This document shows positions 26,226 to 35,278 of a stretch of DNA of 64,000 nt, piece by piece. Source of the DNA: JAAXIE01 sp965204245 (GTDB lineage Bacteria > Chloroflexota > Dehalococcoidia > Lucifugimonadales > JAAXIE01); contig CBDBED010000013.1 of NCBI GenBank assembly GCA_965204245.1, positions 1 to 64,000 on the forward strand, written 5' to 3'. The translations under genes were made by a program, and so were the position numbers. The notes beneath the pieces are model-generated. The model was not told where the DNA came from. It saw only the letters and a program-made list of their open reading frames with translations, and did no database searches. The stretch's first letter is position 1, and each line of letters starts with the position of its first letter.

Positions 26226-26600
26226 TTGGCCGTTCTCGTCGGGCTCCTGCTGGTGGTCTTCTGCATCGGCGTGGCGTTATACCCTTTCCTGAAGGCGCGA
26301 TCGTCGTCCCGACGCAACGGTCCATCTTCGGTACGGGACATCGTCGACCGGCGTCGCTCCATATATGCCGACTTGGATACACTGGAACTGGAGCGCGGCC
26401 TAGGCAACGTCGACGAGACCGAATACGAGGAACGCTCTCGAGAATACCGGTTGGCCGCCGCCGCCACCTTCCGCGATCAAGAGATGCTGGAAGAAGCCGA
26501 CGCGGAAGTGGAAGAAACCATCAGCCGTGAACTGGCCCGCTGGAAGGCTGCCAACCTGGACGAGGAGTCGCCCGCCCCCTGCGAAAGGGAGCATAGCTAA
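26226..26600 (+). CDS. CcmI-like small membrane protein
   Basis: This 124-residue protein has one N-terminal membrane helix (about 1-22), then a charged, helical cytoplasmic region with the phrase RRRSIYADLDTLELERGLGNVDETEYEER split around residue 42-70. This pattern is typical of small CcmI-like proteins encoded beside ccmF/ccmH in Gram-positive-type and Chloroflexi ccm clusters. The start is TTG 26226 with GGAGA at 26217. It is 1 bp from the next gene. Confidence 0.65.
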   Translation: MAVLVGLLLVVFCIGVALYPFLKARSSSRRNGPSSVRDIVDRRRSIYADLDTLELERGLGNVDETEYEERSREYRLAAAATFRDQEMLEEADAEVEETISRELARWKAANLDEESPAPCEREHS

Positions 26601-26601
26601 A

Positions 26602-27822
26602 GTGCGCTCCTGCCTGCTTATGCTGATGACTCTCGGGTCGCTCTTGCTGATGGTGATGATGCTGCCCGCCTTGGCCATGGCCCAAGACCCACAGATGGTC
26701 ACCGGAAAACTCATTAACGGCACCGCCGACGGCCCAGTCCCTGCAGAAGTGGAGGTCACACTGCACGCAGTGCAGTCCAGCAACAGTGTCGAGACCAACG
26801 TGGCTACCACGGATGAAGAAGGCATCTTCGAAGTGGAAATACCCATGATCGACGACGTTGTCAGCTACGTATTGTCGCTGTCCTATGAAGGAGCGATATA
26901 CGGCAGGCCGCTGGAATTCGGAAACCTGGGCCAGCCCGTCGAAATAACCGTGTATGAGAGTACAACCGACCTCTCGGTCCTTGAGGTCAACTCCGCCGCT
27001 CTGGTGTTGAGGCCTGAGGCCGGTTCTGAAGGGATGCTCTCCGGCTCCGAGATAGTCAGCTTGGTAAATACCAGCGACCGCACCTTCACCCCCGACTTGA
27101 CCGGCCCTGCCATGGGTCAGATGAACTTCATGCGCTTCAGCCTGCCTCCCGGGGCCAGCAGCCTCCGGCTGGAATCGGACTTGGCTGGCGGGGACATTAT
27201 CGATGTGGGGCCTGGCTTTGCAGTTACGGCATCCGTGCCCCCCGGCGATCACTTGGTGGGCTTCTCCTACACCGCCCCCTATGATGGGGACTCGCTGGAG
27301 TTTACCCGCACCGCCCACATGGCCACTGCGGATTTTCACCTCCTACTGCCGGAAGAAATTGCCCAAGTGCAGAGCGATGCCCTGAAGGCGTCCGATGACC
27401 GTGTGCTATTGGGCGATGACCTGTTCCAAGCTTGGCGCGCCGGTCCGTTGGACGCAGCCCAAAAGGTTCGCATGGAGTTCTCCGGCCTCCCGCAACCACC
27501 ATGGCATGAAAGACTCAGCAACGTCGTACTGGAAGGCTCGCCCCCCCAACTCTTCCTCGCGTCCCTTCTTGGGCTGGCCCTTGTGGGTGCGCTGTTGTAC
27601 AGTCTGCTACGTGCCGTGCCCTCTTCCAGCTTGCGAGCAGCAACGGCCCCAGCTACCGGAGCATCAACCAGTCCCCAAGCCGAAAACTGCCTGCGTGAGC
27701 TTGCCGAACTGGACGACGCACTGGAGAGGGGCGAACTGAGCCCGGACGAATACAACGATGAGCGAGCGGCCTTGAAAGCTGATTTGTTGCAGGCTTGGGC
27801 TTCGAGGAAACCCGGTGACTGA
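26602..27822 (+). CDS. Exported protein of the ccm cluster with Ig-like domains and short C-terminal helical domain
   Basis: I place the start at GTG 26602, just after the upstream stop, because this gives a clean signal peptide (CLLMLMTLGSLLLMVMMLPALAMAQ). An upstream in-frame ATG at 26527 lies inside the previous gene. The 406-residue protein has a carboxypeptidase-regulatory-like beta domain (about 30-120), a second beta-rich region, a membrane helix (about 310-332) and a C-terminal segment, LRELAELDDALERGELSPDEYNDER in part, that resembles SHOCT-like helices. The function is unknown; context suggests cytochrome assembly. Confidence 0.65.
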   Translation: MRSCLLMLMTLGSLLLMVMMLPALAMAQDPQMVTGKLINGTADGPVPAEVEVTLHAVQSSNSVETNVATTDEEGIFEVEIPMIDDVVSYVLSLSYEGAIYGRPLEFGNLGQPVEITVYESTTDLSVLEVNSAALVLRPEAGSEGMLSGSEIVSLVNTSDRTFTPDLTGPAMGQMNFMRFSLPPGASSLRLESDLAGGDIIDVGPGFAVTASVPPGDHLVGFSYTAPYDGDSLEFTRTAHMATADFHLLLPEEIAQVQSDALKASDDRVLLGDDLFQAWRAGPLDAAQKVRMEFSGLPQPPWHERLSNVVLEGSPPQLFLASLLGLALVGALLYSLLRAVPSSSLRAATAPATGASTSPQAENCLRELAELDDALERGELSPDEYNDERAALKADLLQAWASRKPGD

Positions 27823-28423
27823 CCCCGGCTTGACCGAGACGCCCAACGGCACTGAACGCCCGCGCTGGTGGCCGTCTCCACGTCTCCTCGTCATTGCCGC
27901 TCTGGTTCCTGCGGCCGTGTTGCTGGTGATTCTGGCGCTGTCCATGTGCGGCCCCACTACAACCTCCAGCGGAGGCAGTAACACGAATTTCGCGGCGCTG
28001 GACCTTCAAGGACGTGAGGCCCCGGACTTCTCCCTAGACGGCTTGAATGGCGGTACAGTGCAACTCTCGGACAACCGGGGCAAGGTGGTGATGGTAGACT
28101 TCTGGGCCTCGTGGTGCCCCAGTTGTCGCCAAGAGGCGGCACACTTGGTCGAGTTGTACGAGGAATACCAGCCACGCGGCGTAGAGTTCATCGGCGTCGC
28201 CATCTGGGACTTCCCTGATGACCTGCGCACCTATGTGGAGCAGTTTGGCGTCAACTACCCCAACGCCCTCGACGGGAAGGGTACCGTAGCTATCGATTAT
28301 GGAGTGGTAGCCACACCAGAGAAGTTCTTCATTGACCGGGAGGGCAGGATCGCCCGCAAGTTCATCGGTCCAACCTCACCGGAGTTGCTACGCCAACAAC
28401 TTGACGAACTGCTGGAGTCCTGA
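27815..28423 (+). CDS. TlpA/ResA-like membrane-anchored thioredoxin
   Basis: This 202-residue protein has one N-terminal membrane helix (about 25-46) and an extracytoplasmic thioredoxin domain with WCPSC (about 101-105) and the family phrases APDFSLDGLNGG and VVMVDFWASW. ResA/CcmG-type proteins reduce heme-binding cysteines of apocytochromes, which matches its place after ccmF. It starts at GTG and overlaps the previous stop by 8 bp. Confidence 0.88.
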   Translation: MTDPGLTETPNGTERPRWWPSPRLLVIAALVPAAVLLVILALSMCGPTTTSSGGSNTNFAALDLQGREAPDFSLDGLNGGTVQLSDNRGKVVMVDFWASWCPSCRQEAAHLVELYEEYQPRGVEFIGVAIWDFPDDLRTYVEQFGVNYPNALDGKGTVAIDYGVVATPEKFFIDREGRIARKFIGPTSPELLRQQLDELLES

Positions 28424-29415
28424 TGCCCCCTGCAACCCGGAATGAAGTGGCCGTTGCCTTGGATGTGGGTGGCACTTGGGCACGCACTGCCGTGGTGGAT
28501 GAACTCGGCAACGTGTTGTGGCGCAACCGGGAAGCCACCCTGAGAGGTCAGGGTACCGAAGCTCTGATTGAGCAGCTTGCCAAGTCTGTCCGCCAAGCTT
28601 GCGATGCTGCTGCTCCAGCCAGTGTACGGGGCATAGCCTTGGGCATGGCCGGTCCGCTGGACCCGGTAACGGGCGTCCTGTTCGCGCCGCCAAACCTGAT
28701 GGAAATGGACGGTGTGTCGCTGACCCAGCGCTGGGGAGACTCCCTAGGCGCTCCAGTGCTCGTAGGCAACGATGCCACCCTTGCCGCGCTGGGCGAGCAC
28801 CATTATGGGGCTGGCCGGGGGTGTCACACGCTGGTCTACATTACCCTCAGCACTGGCATCGGCGGTGGCATCGTGGTGGACGGCCATCTTTTCCAAGGAG
28901 CATGGGGCTTCGCAGGCGAGATCGGACACACGCGCGTCGAGAGTAACGGCCCTGAATGTGGATGCGGCAGCAGGGGTTGTCTCGAGTCCGTGGCTTCAGG
29001 CACAGGTATCGCGCGACAAGCCCGCAACCGCATAGCGAGAGGTGAGGCATCGCTCCTAGCCGCCGAGGCGTCCCCCACCAATGCCATAGAGGCCGTGGAT
29101 GTGTTCAACGCCGCCGCCCGGCAGGACCGGCTGGCCCAAGACATTGTGGACAAGGCCGCCCGTGGTCTGGGCGTGGGCTTGCTGAACGTCATGCAACTGC
29201 TGGACCCTGACCTGATCGTGTTGGGAGGCTCGGTGTCCCAGCAATGGCCTGTCCTCGCCCCTGTGGTCCAGTCCTACGTGAGCGAGAACGCCATGAACTC
29301 CCATTTCCGTGATAGCTTCAAGATCGCCGTCAGCCCCTTGGGCGACGACATTGTAATGCTGGGAGCCGCCGCCTTGGTCTGGGACACCGTCAGTCCGTCC
29401 AGTGCCTATCCGTAA
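28423..29415 (+). CDS. ROK family sugar kinase / glucokinase-like
   Basis: This 330-residue protein has the phosphate-binding DVGGTWARTAVVD near the N-terminus, the catalytic Asp in NDATLAALGEH (about 117), and the ROK signature with zinc ligands GHTRVES, CGCGSRGCLE (about 168-190). It uses ATP to phosphorylate a hexose; glucose is the usual substrate of this subgroup but is not proven here. It overlaps the TlpA stop by 1 bp (TGATG), so it is the last gene of the run, although its job is unrelated. Confidence 0.85.
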   Translation: MPPATRNEVAVALDVGGTWARTAVVDELGNVLWRNREATLRGQGTEALIEQLAKSVRQACDAAAPASVRGIALGMAGPLDPVTGVLFAPPNLMEMDGVSLTQRWGDSLGAPVLVGNDATLAALGEHHYGAGRGCHTLVYITLSTGIGGGIVVDGHLFQGAWGFAGEIGHTRVESNGPECGCGSRGCLESVASGTGIARQARNRIARGEASLLAAEASPTNAIEAVDVFNAAARQDRLAQDIVDKAARGLGVGLLNVMQLLDPDLIVLGGSVSQQWPVLAPVVQSYVSENAMNSHFRDSFKIAVSPLGDDIVMLGAAALVWDTVSPSSAYP

Positions 29416-29424
29416 GCCTCTGGG

Positions 29425-30081
29425 TTAGGCTGGGGATGCCTCTCCCGAAGCTTCAGCGTCATCCGCCCCGCTGGAGCCTCCATCCGTACCTGCTGCATCG
29501 GTTGTTGCGCTGGAGCCCTGAGGCTTGGTTTCCAGGTACTCTAGGGCCGCCCCCCACGCAAAGAGCACCATCGCGAAAGTGCCCAATATGATGAGGCCGG
29601 GCGCAGCGTGGAAGGCCACAACGATGGATAGCAACGCGCTGCCAGATGCCGAACCCATCAGGTACAGCGCGGCTTTGGGCTGCCCCATAGCAAGGAGCAC
29701 CCCGACGACGCCGACGATGGAAGCTATCAACGCAATTATCCCCATCGCCAGCAAACGATACAGGGACCCCTTCCCCGAGACTTCAACACGAGTAGTTGAT
29801 CCCAAATCTCTGCCAATGTCCTGCAGGCTGCCGAAATCCCCACTTGCCAAGCTGCCTAAGGCTTGGCCCAAGGCGCGTTCAAGGTCCCCTTCGGATGGGG
29901 CCACTTCGCTGACAGAATAGCTGGTGCCCGCTCCGCCCATTCCTTCAAGGAGGTCTCCGGAGAACTCGACATAACCTGAACTATCAACAACCGAACTCAA
30001 TCCAATGATGAAAGATATTATTCCCCCAAGAAAGAGGGACAAGGCTCCTACACCGCCAAATATCAGAGCAGCCTTTCTCAT
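29425..30081 (-). CDS. Four-helix membrane protein with acidic Ala/Ser/Gly tail, unknown
   Basis: This 218-residue protein has a helix at about 5-27, an extracytoplasmic acidic loop of about 75 residues, three more helices (about 106-180) and a low-complexity C-tail rich in A, S, G, D and E. No family is recognised. It is convergent with the ROK gene. A 150-bp gap separates its start from the SDR gene; I see nothing definite there. Confidence 0.55.
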   Translation of the reverse strand: MRKAALIFGGVGALSLFLGGIISFIIGLSSVVDSSGYVEFSGDLLEGMGGAGTSYSVSEVAPSEGDLERALGQALGSLASGDFGSLQDIGRDLGSTTRVEVSGKGSLYRLLAMGIIALIASIVGVVGVLLAMGQPKAALYLMGSASGSALLSIVVAFHAAPGLIILGTFAMVLFAWGAALEYLETKPQGSSATTDAAGTDGGSSGADDAEASGEASPA

Positions 30082-30230
30082 ATAGGCCTCCTCTCAATGA
30101 AGGACGCAAGGAGTCTCGGTTCCGTAACCCGAGCAGTCATATAGCCAAGACTCCCGCAGCTAGCTTTGCGGGCCAGTGTATCGCATGACGATGCCATGTC
30201 AAGCGGAAGAGTGGCTGGCTTGGGGCCCTG

Positions 30231-31007
30231 TTACGCCATGTAGCGCCCGCCCATGACCAATATCCGGTCGCCCGTCGTATAGGCGGAGTCGTCAGAGGCG
30301 AGGAAGAGGCATGCATTCGCCACGTCTTGTGGCCTCCCTTCCCTTCCCAGAGGGATGGGAGGCTGGCCGGGCGTGTCGCTGACGGTAGGCAGGCGTTCGG
30401 GATACCACTCAGGGTTCCGCCGCTCCGTATCTATGGCACCGGGCATCACCATGTTGACCCGTATTCCGTAGGGGGCCAGTTCCATGGCCATGACCCGCAT
30501 CAAGCCCTGTAGCCCCATCTTGGACGCTGTCACGCTGCCCGTGCCGATGCGTCCCGCCACATTGGCCTGCCCGCCCAAGGCGATAATGCTGCCCTGCTTG
30601 CGCTCCATCATGCTGGGGATAGCCGCCCTGCACAAATAGAAGCAGGCATCGAGATTCACTGCCATTACCTGCCTCCACTCCTCTACCGGAATTTCGACCA
30701 CAGGGCGGTGAGGACGAATTGCGGCGTTGTGGAGGAGAATATCGACCTGCCCCATTTCCCGGAGGCCGTGCTGCACCAAGCGGTCAGCCTCCTCATACTG
30801 CGAAACATCAGCTAGACAGGTGGCCACCTTCACCCCGTATGAACGGCACTCCTTGGCAGCGTCCTCAAGCTCTTCACCATTGGCCCGGGTGTTGAGCACC
30901 AGATTGGCCCCTTCGCGGGCAAAGGTGACGGCAATGGTGCGCCCGATATTGCGACTGCTTCCCGTGATGAGCGCCGTGCGCCCCGCCAGTTTCCCATGCG
31001 TTGTCAT
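30231..31007 (-). CDS. Short-chain dehydrogenase/reductase family protein lacking catalytic Ser and Tyr
   Basis: This 258-residue Rossmann protein has the cofactor motif TGSSRNIG (about 16-23), the LHNAA motif (about 92) and the ending GDRILVMGG. Aligned ungapped from GSII to the catalytic Lys, the usual Ser-Ser position is Gly-Gly and the YxxxK Tyr is Val (SVTASK). Lys is kept. Oxidoreductase activity by the standard mechanism is therefore unlikely. It sits 6 bp behind an enoyl-CoA hydratase gene in a minus-strand operon with two CoA-transferases. Confidence 0.82.
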   Translation of the reverse strand: MTTHGKLAGRTALITGSSRNIGRTIAVTFAREGANLVLNTRANGEELEDAAKECRSYGVKVATCLADVSQYEEADRLVQHGLREMGQVDILLHNAAIRPHRPVVEIPVEEWRQVMAVNLDACFYLCRAAIPSMMERKQGSIIALGGQANVAGRIGTGSVTASKMGLQGLMRVMAMELAPYGIRVNMVMPGAIDTERRNPEWYPERLPTVSDTPGQPPIPLGREGRPQDVANACLFLASDDSAYTTGDRILVMGGRYMA

Positions 31008-31013
31008 GCCGGC

Positions 31014-31769
31014 CTACTCGGCCCGCCAAACGGGAGCGCGCTTCTCTCGAAACGCTGCCAGCCCTTCATGGGCATCAGCGGTGTCGCGTATGCGGCTCGT
31101 GTGCTCGGCAGCGTACTTCAGCCGCTCCTCCATGTTCATCTCCAACCCACGGAGGGTCACTTCCTTCATGGTGCGTACCGCGAGGGGGGCGTTGGCCAGT
31201 ATCTCCTGCGCCAATGCTTCTGTCTCTTCCATCACCTTGTCAGGTGGGACCAAGCGGTTCACCAGCCCAAGCCCCATGGCCTCCTCCGCCGAAAGGAATC
31301 GCCCGGTGAACAGCAGCTCCAATGCAATGCCTTGAGGCACCCGGTGGGCCAGCAGCGTTGGCCCGCTCACCGACGAAATACCCCTCTTGGCTTGGGGCCA
31401 CCCAAACCGCGCCTCGTTGGAAGCCACCCGCAGGTCGGCGCTCAGGGCCAGACCGCAGCCTTGAGCCAGACAGACGCCATTGACTGCTGCAAGAGTCGGC
31501 TTGGAGATGCGCGATTCCATCAGGTACAGTTCGTCGCTCGTGGGCTTCACATGGGCCCCCTCCGCCATGTCCGTCAGGTCGTGCCCCGTGCAAAAAGCCC
31601 GCCCGTTGCCGGTGATGATGGCCAGCCACACATCCGGGTTGTTCTCCACGTCATCGAACACGGCCCCAAGCTCCTGCCGCATCTCCACGTTGATGGCATT
31701 CAGCTTGTCGGGGCGGTTGAGGGTGATATAGCCGATTTTGTTCTTGATCTCGTAGTTGACGGTCGACAT
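31014..31769 (-). CDS. Enoyl-CoA hydratase/isomerase (crotonase) family protein
   Basis: This 251-residue protein carries crotonase signatures: LNRPDKLNAIN (about 17), the first oxyanion-hole region AFCTGHDLTDM (about 58) and the second VCLAQGCGLALSADLRVAS (about 98-116). The usual hydratase Glu near the second oxyanion hole is not evident, so isomerase, hydrolase or other CoA chemistry is possible. It lies between the class III CoA-transferase pair and the SDR in one minus-strand operon, so it probably acts on the CoA ester they form. Confidence 0.88.
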   Translation of the reverse strand: MSTVNYEIKNKIGYITLNRPDKLNAINVEMRQELGAVFDDVENNPDVWLAIITGNGRAFCTGHDLTDMAEGAHVKPTSDELYLMESRISKPTLAAVNGVCLAQGCGLALSADLRVASNEARFGWPQAKRGISSVSGPTLLAHRVPQGIALELLFTGRFLSAEEAMGLGLVNRLVPPDKVMEETEALAQEILANAPLAVRTMKEVTLRGLEMNMEERLKYAAEHTSRIRDTADAHEGLAAFREKRAPVWRAE

Positions 31770-31787
31770 GTTGCTCCTGTCCTTGGT

Positions 31788-33104
31788 CTAACCTAGAGAA
31801 CGGGACCTCTCGGTCTCGTAGGGCTTGGTGCCGATTATACCCGCCTCTTCCAACTCCCCCAGTGTCTCCGTAGGCACCCCGAGCAGGCTCTCCAGAACTT
31901 CACTGTTGTGCTGGCCCAGCATCGGAGCAGGCCTGCGGACCTCCATGGCCCCCTTGGAAAGCCGGAAGGGAAACCCAGGATACTCCCGCGCCCCAGTGGA
32001 TGGGTGGTCCACTGTCTCAAAGAACCCCCGCTCCACGTAATGGGGGTCTTGGAAAAGCTCCCGTGGCGAGTTCACCGCCGATGCGGGCACACCTGACGCC
32101 TGTAGATTGGAGGCTACTTCTTGGGCATCCTGCTCCCGTGTCCATTGGCTAATGACCATCGCCAACACCTCCCGGTGCTCCCACCGGAGCGGGACGTCGG
32201 CGTAGTCCGCGTGTTGCGCGAGACCCGGCTGCCCCATACATTCGCACAGAGCCCTCCACTGCGCGTCGCTGGACACGGCGATTGCCACCCACTGGTCCTC
32301 CCCACGGCACGGGAACACCCCATGCGGCGACATCACCGGGTGCCTGTTGCCTGTTGGCTGGGGGTTTTCCCCGGTCATCTGGTACCCCAGCAAATGCTCG
32401 CCCATGAAATTGATGGTCGATTCCTGCTGGGAGAGGTCGATGAATGCTCCCTTGCCCGTACGCCGCCTCCGCAGCAATGCAGCAAGTATCGCCCCAGCCG
32501 CGTGGGTGCCGGTGATGGGGTCTCCATGGTTGATGCCCGACTTGGCGGGCTGGTCCGGGGAATGTCCCGTCATCGAAGGAAACCCGGCGAGCATCTCCTG
32601 TCCAATGCCATACTGCGCATACCCCCGCCATGGCCCCGAATTCCCGAAAGCCGGCATCGACACCAGTATGATGTCGGGCCGTGCCTCCCGCAGCTTTTCA
32701 TAACTCAGGCCCAGCCTCTTCTCCCGTATCCCATACCGGAAGTTCTCAATCACCACATCGCTGATACCGGCCAACCGCAGCAGCAAGTCCCGCCCCGTCT
32801 CCTCCACCAAGTCCAGCGTCACGTCCAGCTTGTTGATATGCAGGGTATTGAACCAAGCACTCCGGTTCCACGGCTCATCTCCCGGATCGCCATCGGGATA
32901 GTTCAGGTTGATGTGGCCGCGCGTCGGGGCCACGGGCCCACGCTGGATGTCATAGAACCCCAGCGCCTCCACCTTGATGACCTCGGCCCCAAGGTCTGCC
33001 AGCAGCCGCGTGCAATAGGGCCCCGCCCATATCACCGACAAGTCCAGCACCCGCACGCCCTCCAATGGCGGGCGCATCCTCTTGCCGTTTGCAGACTCCG
33101 CCAA
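31788..33104 (-). CDS. CaiB/BaiF class III CoA-transferase, Asp-containing subunit
   Basis: This 438-residue protein has RVLDLSVIWAGPYCTRLLADLGAEVIKVE near the N-terminus (part shown) and the catalytic segment GDPITGTHAAG, where the Asp forms the enzyme-bound acyl anhydride in characterised class III enzymes. It begins at TTG one base after the stop of the upstream paralogue. The neighbour lacks this Asp, so the two probably form a heteromer, as in benzylsuccinate CoA-transferase BbsEF. The substrate is unknown. Confidence 0.87.
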   Translation of the reverse strand: MAESANGKRMRPPLEGVRVLDLSVIWAGPYCTRLLADLGAEVIKVEALGFYDIQRGPVAPTRGHINLNYPDGDPGDEPWNRSAWFNTLHINKLDVTLDLVEETGRDLLLRLAGISDVVIENFRYGIREKRLGLSYEKLREARPDIILVSMPAFGNSGPWRGYAQYGIGQEMLAGFPSMTGHSPDQPAKSGINHGDPITGTHAAGAILAALLRRRRTGKGAFIDLSQQESTINFMGEHLLGYQMTGENPQPTGNRHPVMSPHGVFPCRGEDQWVAIAVSSDAQWRALCECMGQPGLAQHADYADVPLRWEHREVLAMVISQWTREQDAQEVASNLQASGVPASAVNSPRELFQDPHYVERGFFETVDHPSTGAREYPGFPFRLSKGAMEVRRPAPMLGQHNSEVLESLLGVPTETLGELEEAGIIGTKPYETERSRSLG

Positions 33105-33105
33105 C

Positions 33106-34302
33106 CTATATCACCCCATTGGCGCGAAGCAGCACCAGTTCAGCATCCGACAGACCCAGACTCCCGCAAAACACCTCACGGTTGTGCTGCCCCGGCGTCG
33201 GTGCAGGCCGCAACTCCCAAGACGAATCACTTACCCGGAAGGGAGGCCCCGGGTAGGCATACTCACCTGCCTCGCCATGCGCCACGCTGCTGAAATAGTC
33301 CCGCGCCTCCAGCTGCACGTTGTGCAATAAGTCCTGTGGCGTCGCTACGTAGGAAAAAGCCAGCCCCAACTCCTGCGCCCGCGTGAAGATGTCCTCCTTG
33401 TCATGGTCCAGCATCCAAGGCATCAGGTAGGCGTCGATTTCGTCGGCGTAGTCCAACCGGCCCCGCCTGCTGGCAAAGCGTGGGTCCCCCAGTTCCGGTA
33501 TCCCTGTCAAATCCACCATGGCAGGCCAGCGACGGTCAGGCCCCGCGATCACACCCACATACCCATCCCTGCACGGATAGATCCCCCACGCAGCCCGCCC
33601 GTATCCCCGATTCCCCGTCCGCGGCACCACCCGCCCCGTATAGCTGTACGCAGCCACTGCGTTCTCCAGTATCGCCGTGTTGTTCTCCGACATCGACACA
33701 TCCACATGCTGCCCCTCGCCCGTCATCTCCGCCTGCCACAACGCCGCCAGCGACCCCACCAGCCCCATCTGCCCCGCCCCATACTGCGTGACTGCAGGCC
33801 CCTCCTTCAGTGGCTCTTCATCCGGCTCCCCCGTCAGGTACATCAACCCCGACATGGCATACAGGGTAAGTTCCTCCGCAGGAAGCTGGCTGTAAGGCCC
33901 GTTCTGCCCGAAGGGCGTGATGGATGTCAGCACCACCCGGCCATTCACCTGCGACAGACCGTCATACCCCAACCCCAAATCGTCCAACGTACCGGGCCGG
34001 AAGCTCTCCACCACCAAATCGCTGCCCTCCACCAGACGCACCAGCAGGTCGCGCCCTGTCGCACTACTCCAGTCTAGGGTGATGCCCTTCTTGGAAGTGT
34101 TCAGGTACAGATAGAGGGCGCTCTTATCCCGGTGTGGTATGTGCCCTGGGAAGGGCCCCACCCGCCGCGACGGATCGCCCGAAGGAGGCTCCACCTTGAC
34201 GACATCGGCCCCCATGCCAGCCATCAGCCGGGTCATGTACGGCCCCGCGATGTCCTGGCTCAGGTCCAAGACTCGTATCCCTGTAAGCAGTTGGTCGTCC
34301 AC
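33106..34302 (-). CDS. CaiB/BaiF class III CoA-transferase, Asp-lacking subunit
   Basis: This 398-residue paralogue has the N-terminal IRVLDLSQDIAGPYMTRLMA and the conserved GEGQHVDVSMSE segment. At the catalytic position the sequence reads EGPAVTQYGAG, without the GD pair. It is the first gene of the minus-strand operon (this gene, Asp-containing paralogue, crotonase, SDR). It most resembles the 401-residue gene at 50459, which is also Asp-lacking and also first of a pair. Confidence 0.87.
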   Translation of the reverse strand: MDDQLLTGIRVLDLSQDIAGPYMTRLMAGMGADVVKVEPPSGDPSRRVGPFPGHIPHRDKSALYLYLNTSKKGITLDWSSATGRDLLVRLVEGSDLVVESFRPGTLDDLGLGYDGLSQVNGRVVLTSITPFGQNGPYSQLPAEELTLYAMSGLMYLTGEPDEEPLKEGPAVTQYGAGQMGLVGSLAALWQAEMTGEGQHVDVSMSENNTAILENAVAAYSYTGRVVPRTGNRGYGRAAWGIYPCRDGYVGVIAGPDRRWPAMVDLTGIPELGDPRFASRRGRLDYADEIDAYLMPWMLDHDKEDIFTRAQELGLAFSYVATPQDLLHNVQLEARDYFSSVAHGEAGEYAYPGPPFRVSDSSWELRPAPTPGQHNREVFCGSLGLSDAELVLLRANGVI

Positions 34303-34470
34303 TGGGCTCCAACGAATCGAATGAGTATGGCCAAAGCGTCAATTATAACGGCTGGAGACCCCTGTGCTGGCCCTGCTTCCCCTGATTCTTGACCCCTTCA
34401 GGCCCCAATGCCAGAATGCCCACAACCAACCCCATTACCACACCACCTGATGCAACTTAAGGAGGGACCC

Positions 34471-35253
34471 ATGATCTGGTGCCGCTTCCAAGCAGGCGAA
34501 ACGATTTCCTACGGCATCGTAGAGGACGAGACCGTCATCGAGGTCTCCGGCATACCATGGCAGGAGCATGCCCGCACCGGCAACACCCACAACTTGTCCG
34601 ACGTGAAGTTGCTGGTCCCGGTGATTCCCGAGACCTTCTACTGCGCTGGCGTCAACTATCGCGACCACGTCCTCAAGATGGCCGCCCTGCTCAATCGCGA
34701 GCCATCCTTCCCTCCCCGCGCCGACATCGGCTACCGCGCCAACAACGCTCTCATCGCCCACGAGGAGACCATCGTCATCCCCAGGGACGCCAACGACGAG
34801 GTGCAGTACGAGGGCGAGCTTGTCGCCGTGTTCGGCAAGAAATGCCGCAACGTCTCCCCATCAGAAGCCTTGGACTACGTCTTCGGCTGGACCATCGGCA
34901 ACGACATCAGCGAGCGCGTCTGGCAGCGCAACGATCGCACCCTCTGGCGGGCCAAGAACGCCGATACCTTCAAGCCCATGGGCCCCTGGATCGTCACCGG
35001 CTTGGTGCCCGACCAGATGCGCACGGTCGTCCGCGTCAACGGGCGCGTCACCGAGGACTTCGACACGGGCAACATGATTTTCGACGCCCCCACCTTCATC
35101 AGCGAGGTCAGCAAGTACAACACCATCTATCCCGGCGACATAATGTGGCTCGGCACCGATGGCATACCCGAAAACATCAAGGGCGGCGACGTCGTCGAGG
35201 TCGAAATCTCCAACATCGGCACCCTGCGCAATCCCGTAGTGCGCGAAGAGTAA
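34471..35253 (+). CDS. Fumarylacetoacetate hydrolase (FAH) family protein
   Basis: I choose ATG 34471 because AAGGAGGG lies just upstream; the frame extends to 34408. The 260-residue product has VNYRDHVLKM (about 53), the metal-binding YEGELVAVFGKK (about 112), and GWTIGNDISERVWQRND. Metal ligands Glu, Glu and Asp are all present, so it can be catalytic. Family members cleave C-C bonds in beta-diketones or decarboxylate oxo acids from aromatic catabolism. It is divergent from the CoA-transferase operon and 25 bp upstream of a paralogue. Confidence 0.87.
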   Translation: MIWCRFQAGETISYGIVEDETVIEVSGIPWQEHARTGNTHNLSDVKLLVPVIPETFYCAGVNYRDHVLKMAALLNREPSFPPRADIGYRANNALIAHEETIVIPRDANDEVQYEGELVAVFGKKCRNVSPSEALDYVFGWTIGNDISERVWQRNDRTLWRAKNADTFKPMGPWIVTGLVPDQMRTVVRVNGRVTEDFDTGNMIFDAPTFISEVSKYNTIYPGDIMWLGTDGIPENIKGGDVVEVEISNIGTLRNPVVREE

Positions 35254-35278
35254 TCACCCCACCCATTGGAGGTCTCAG

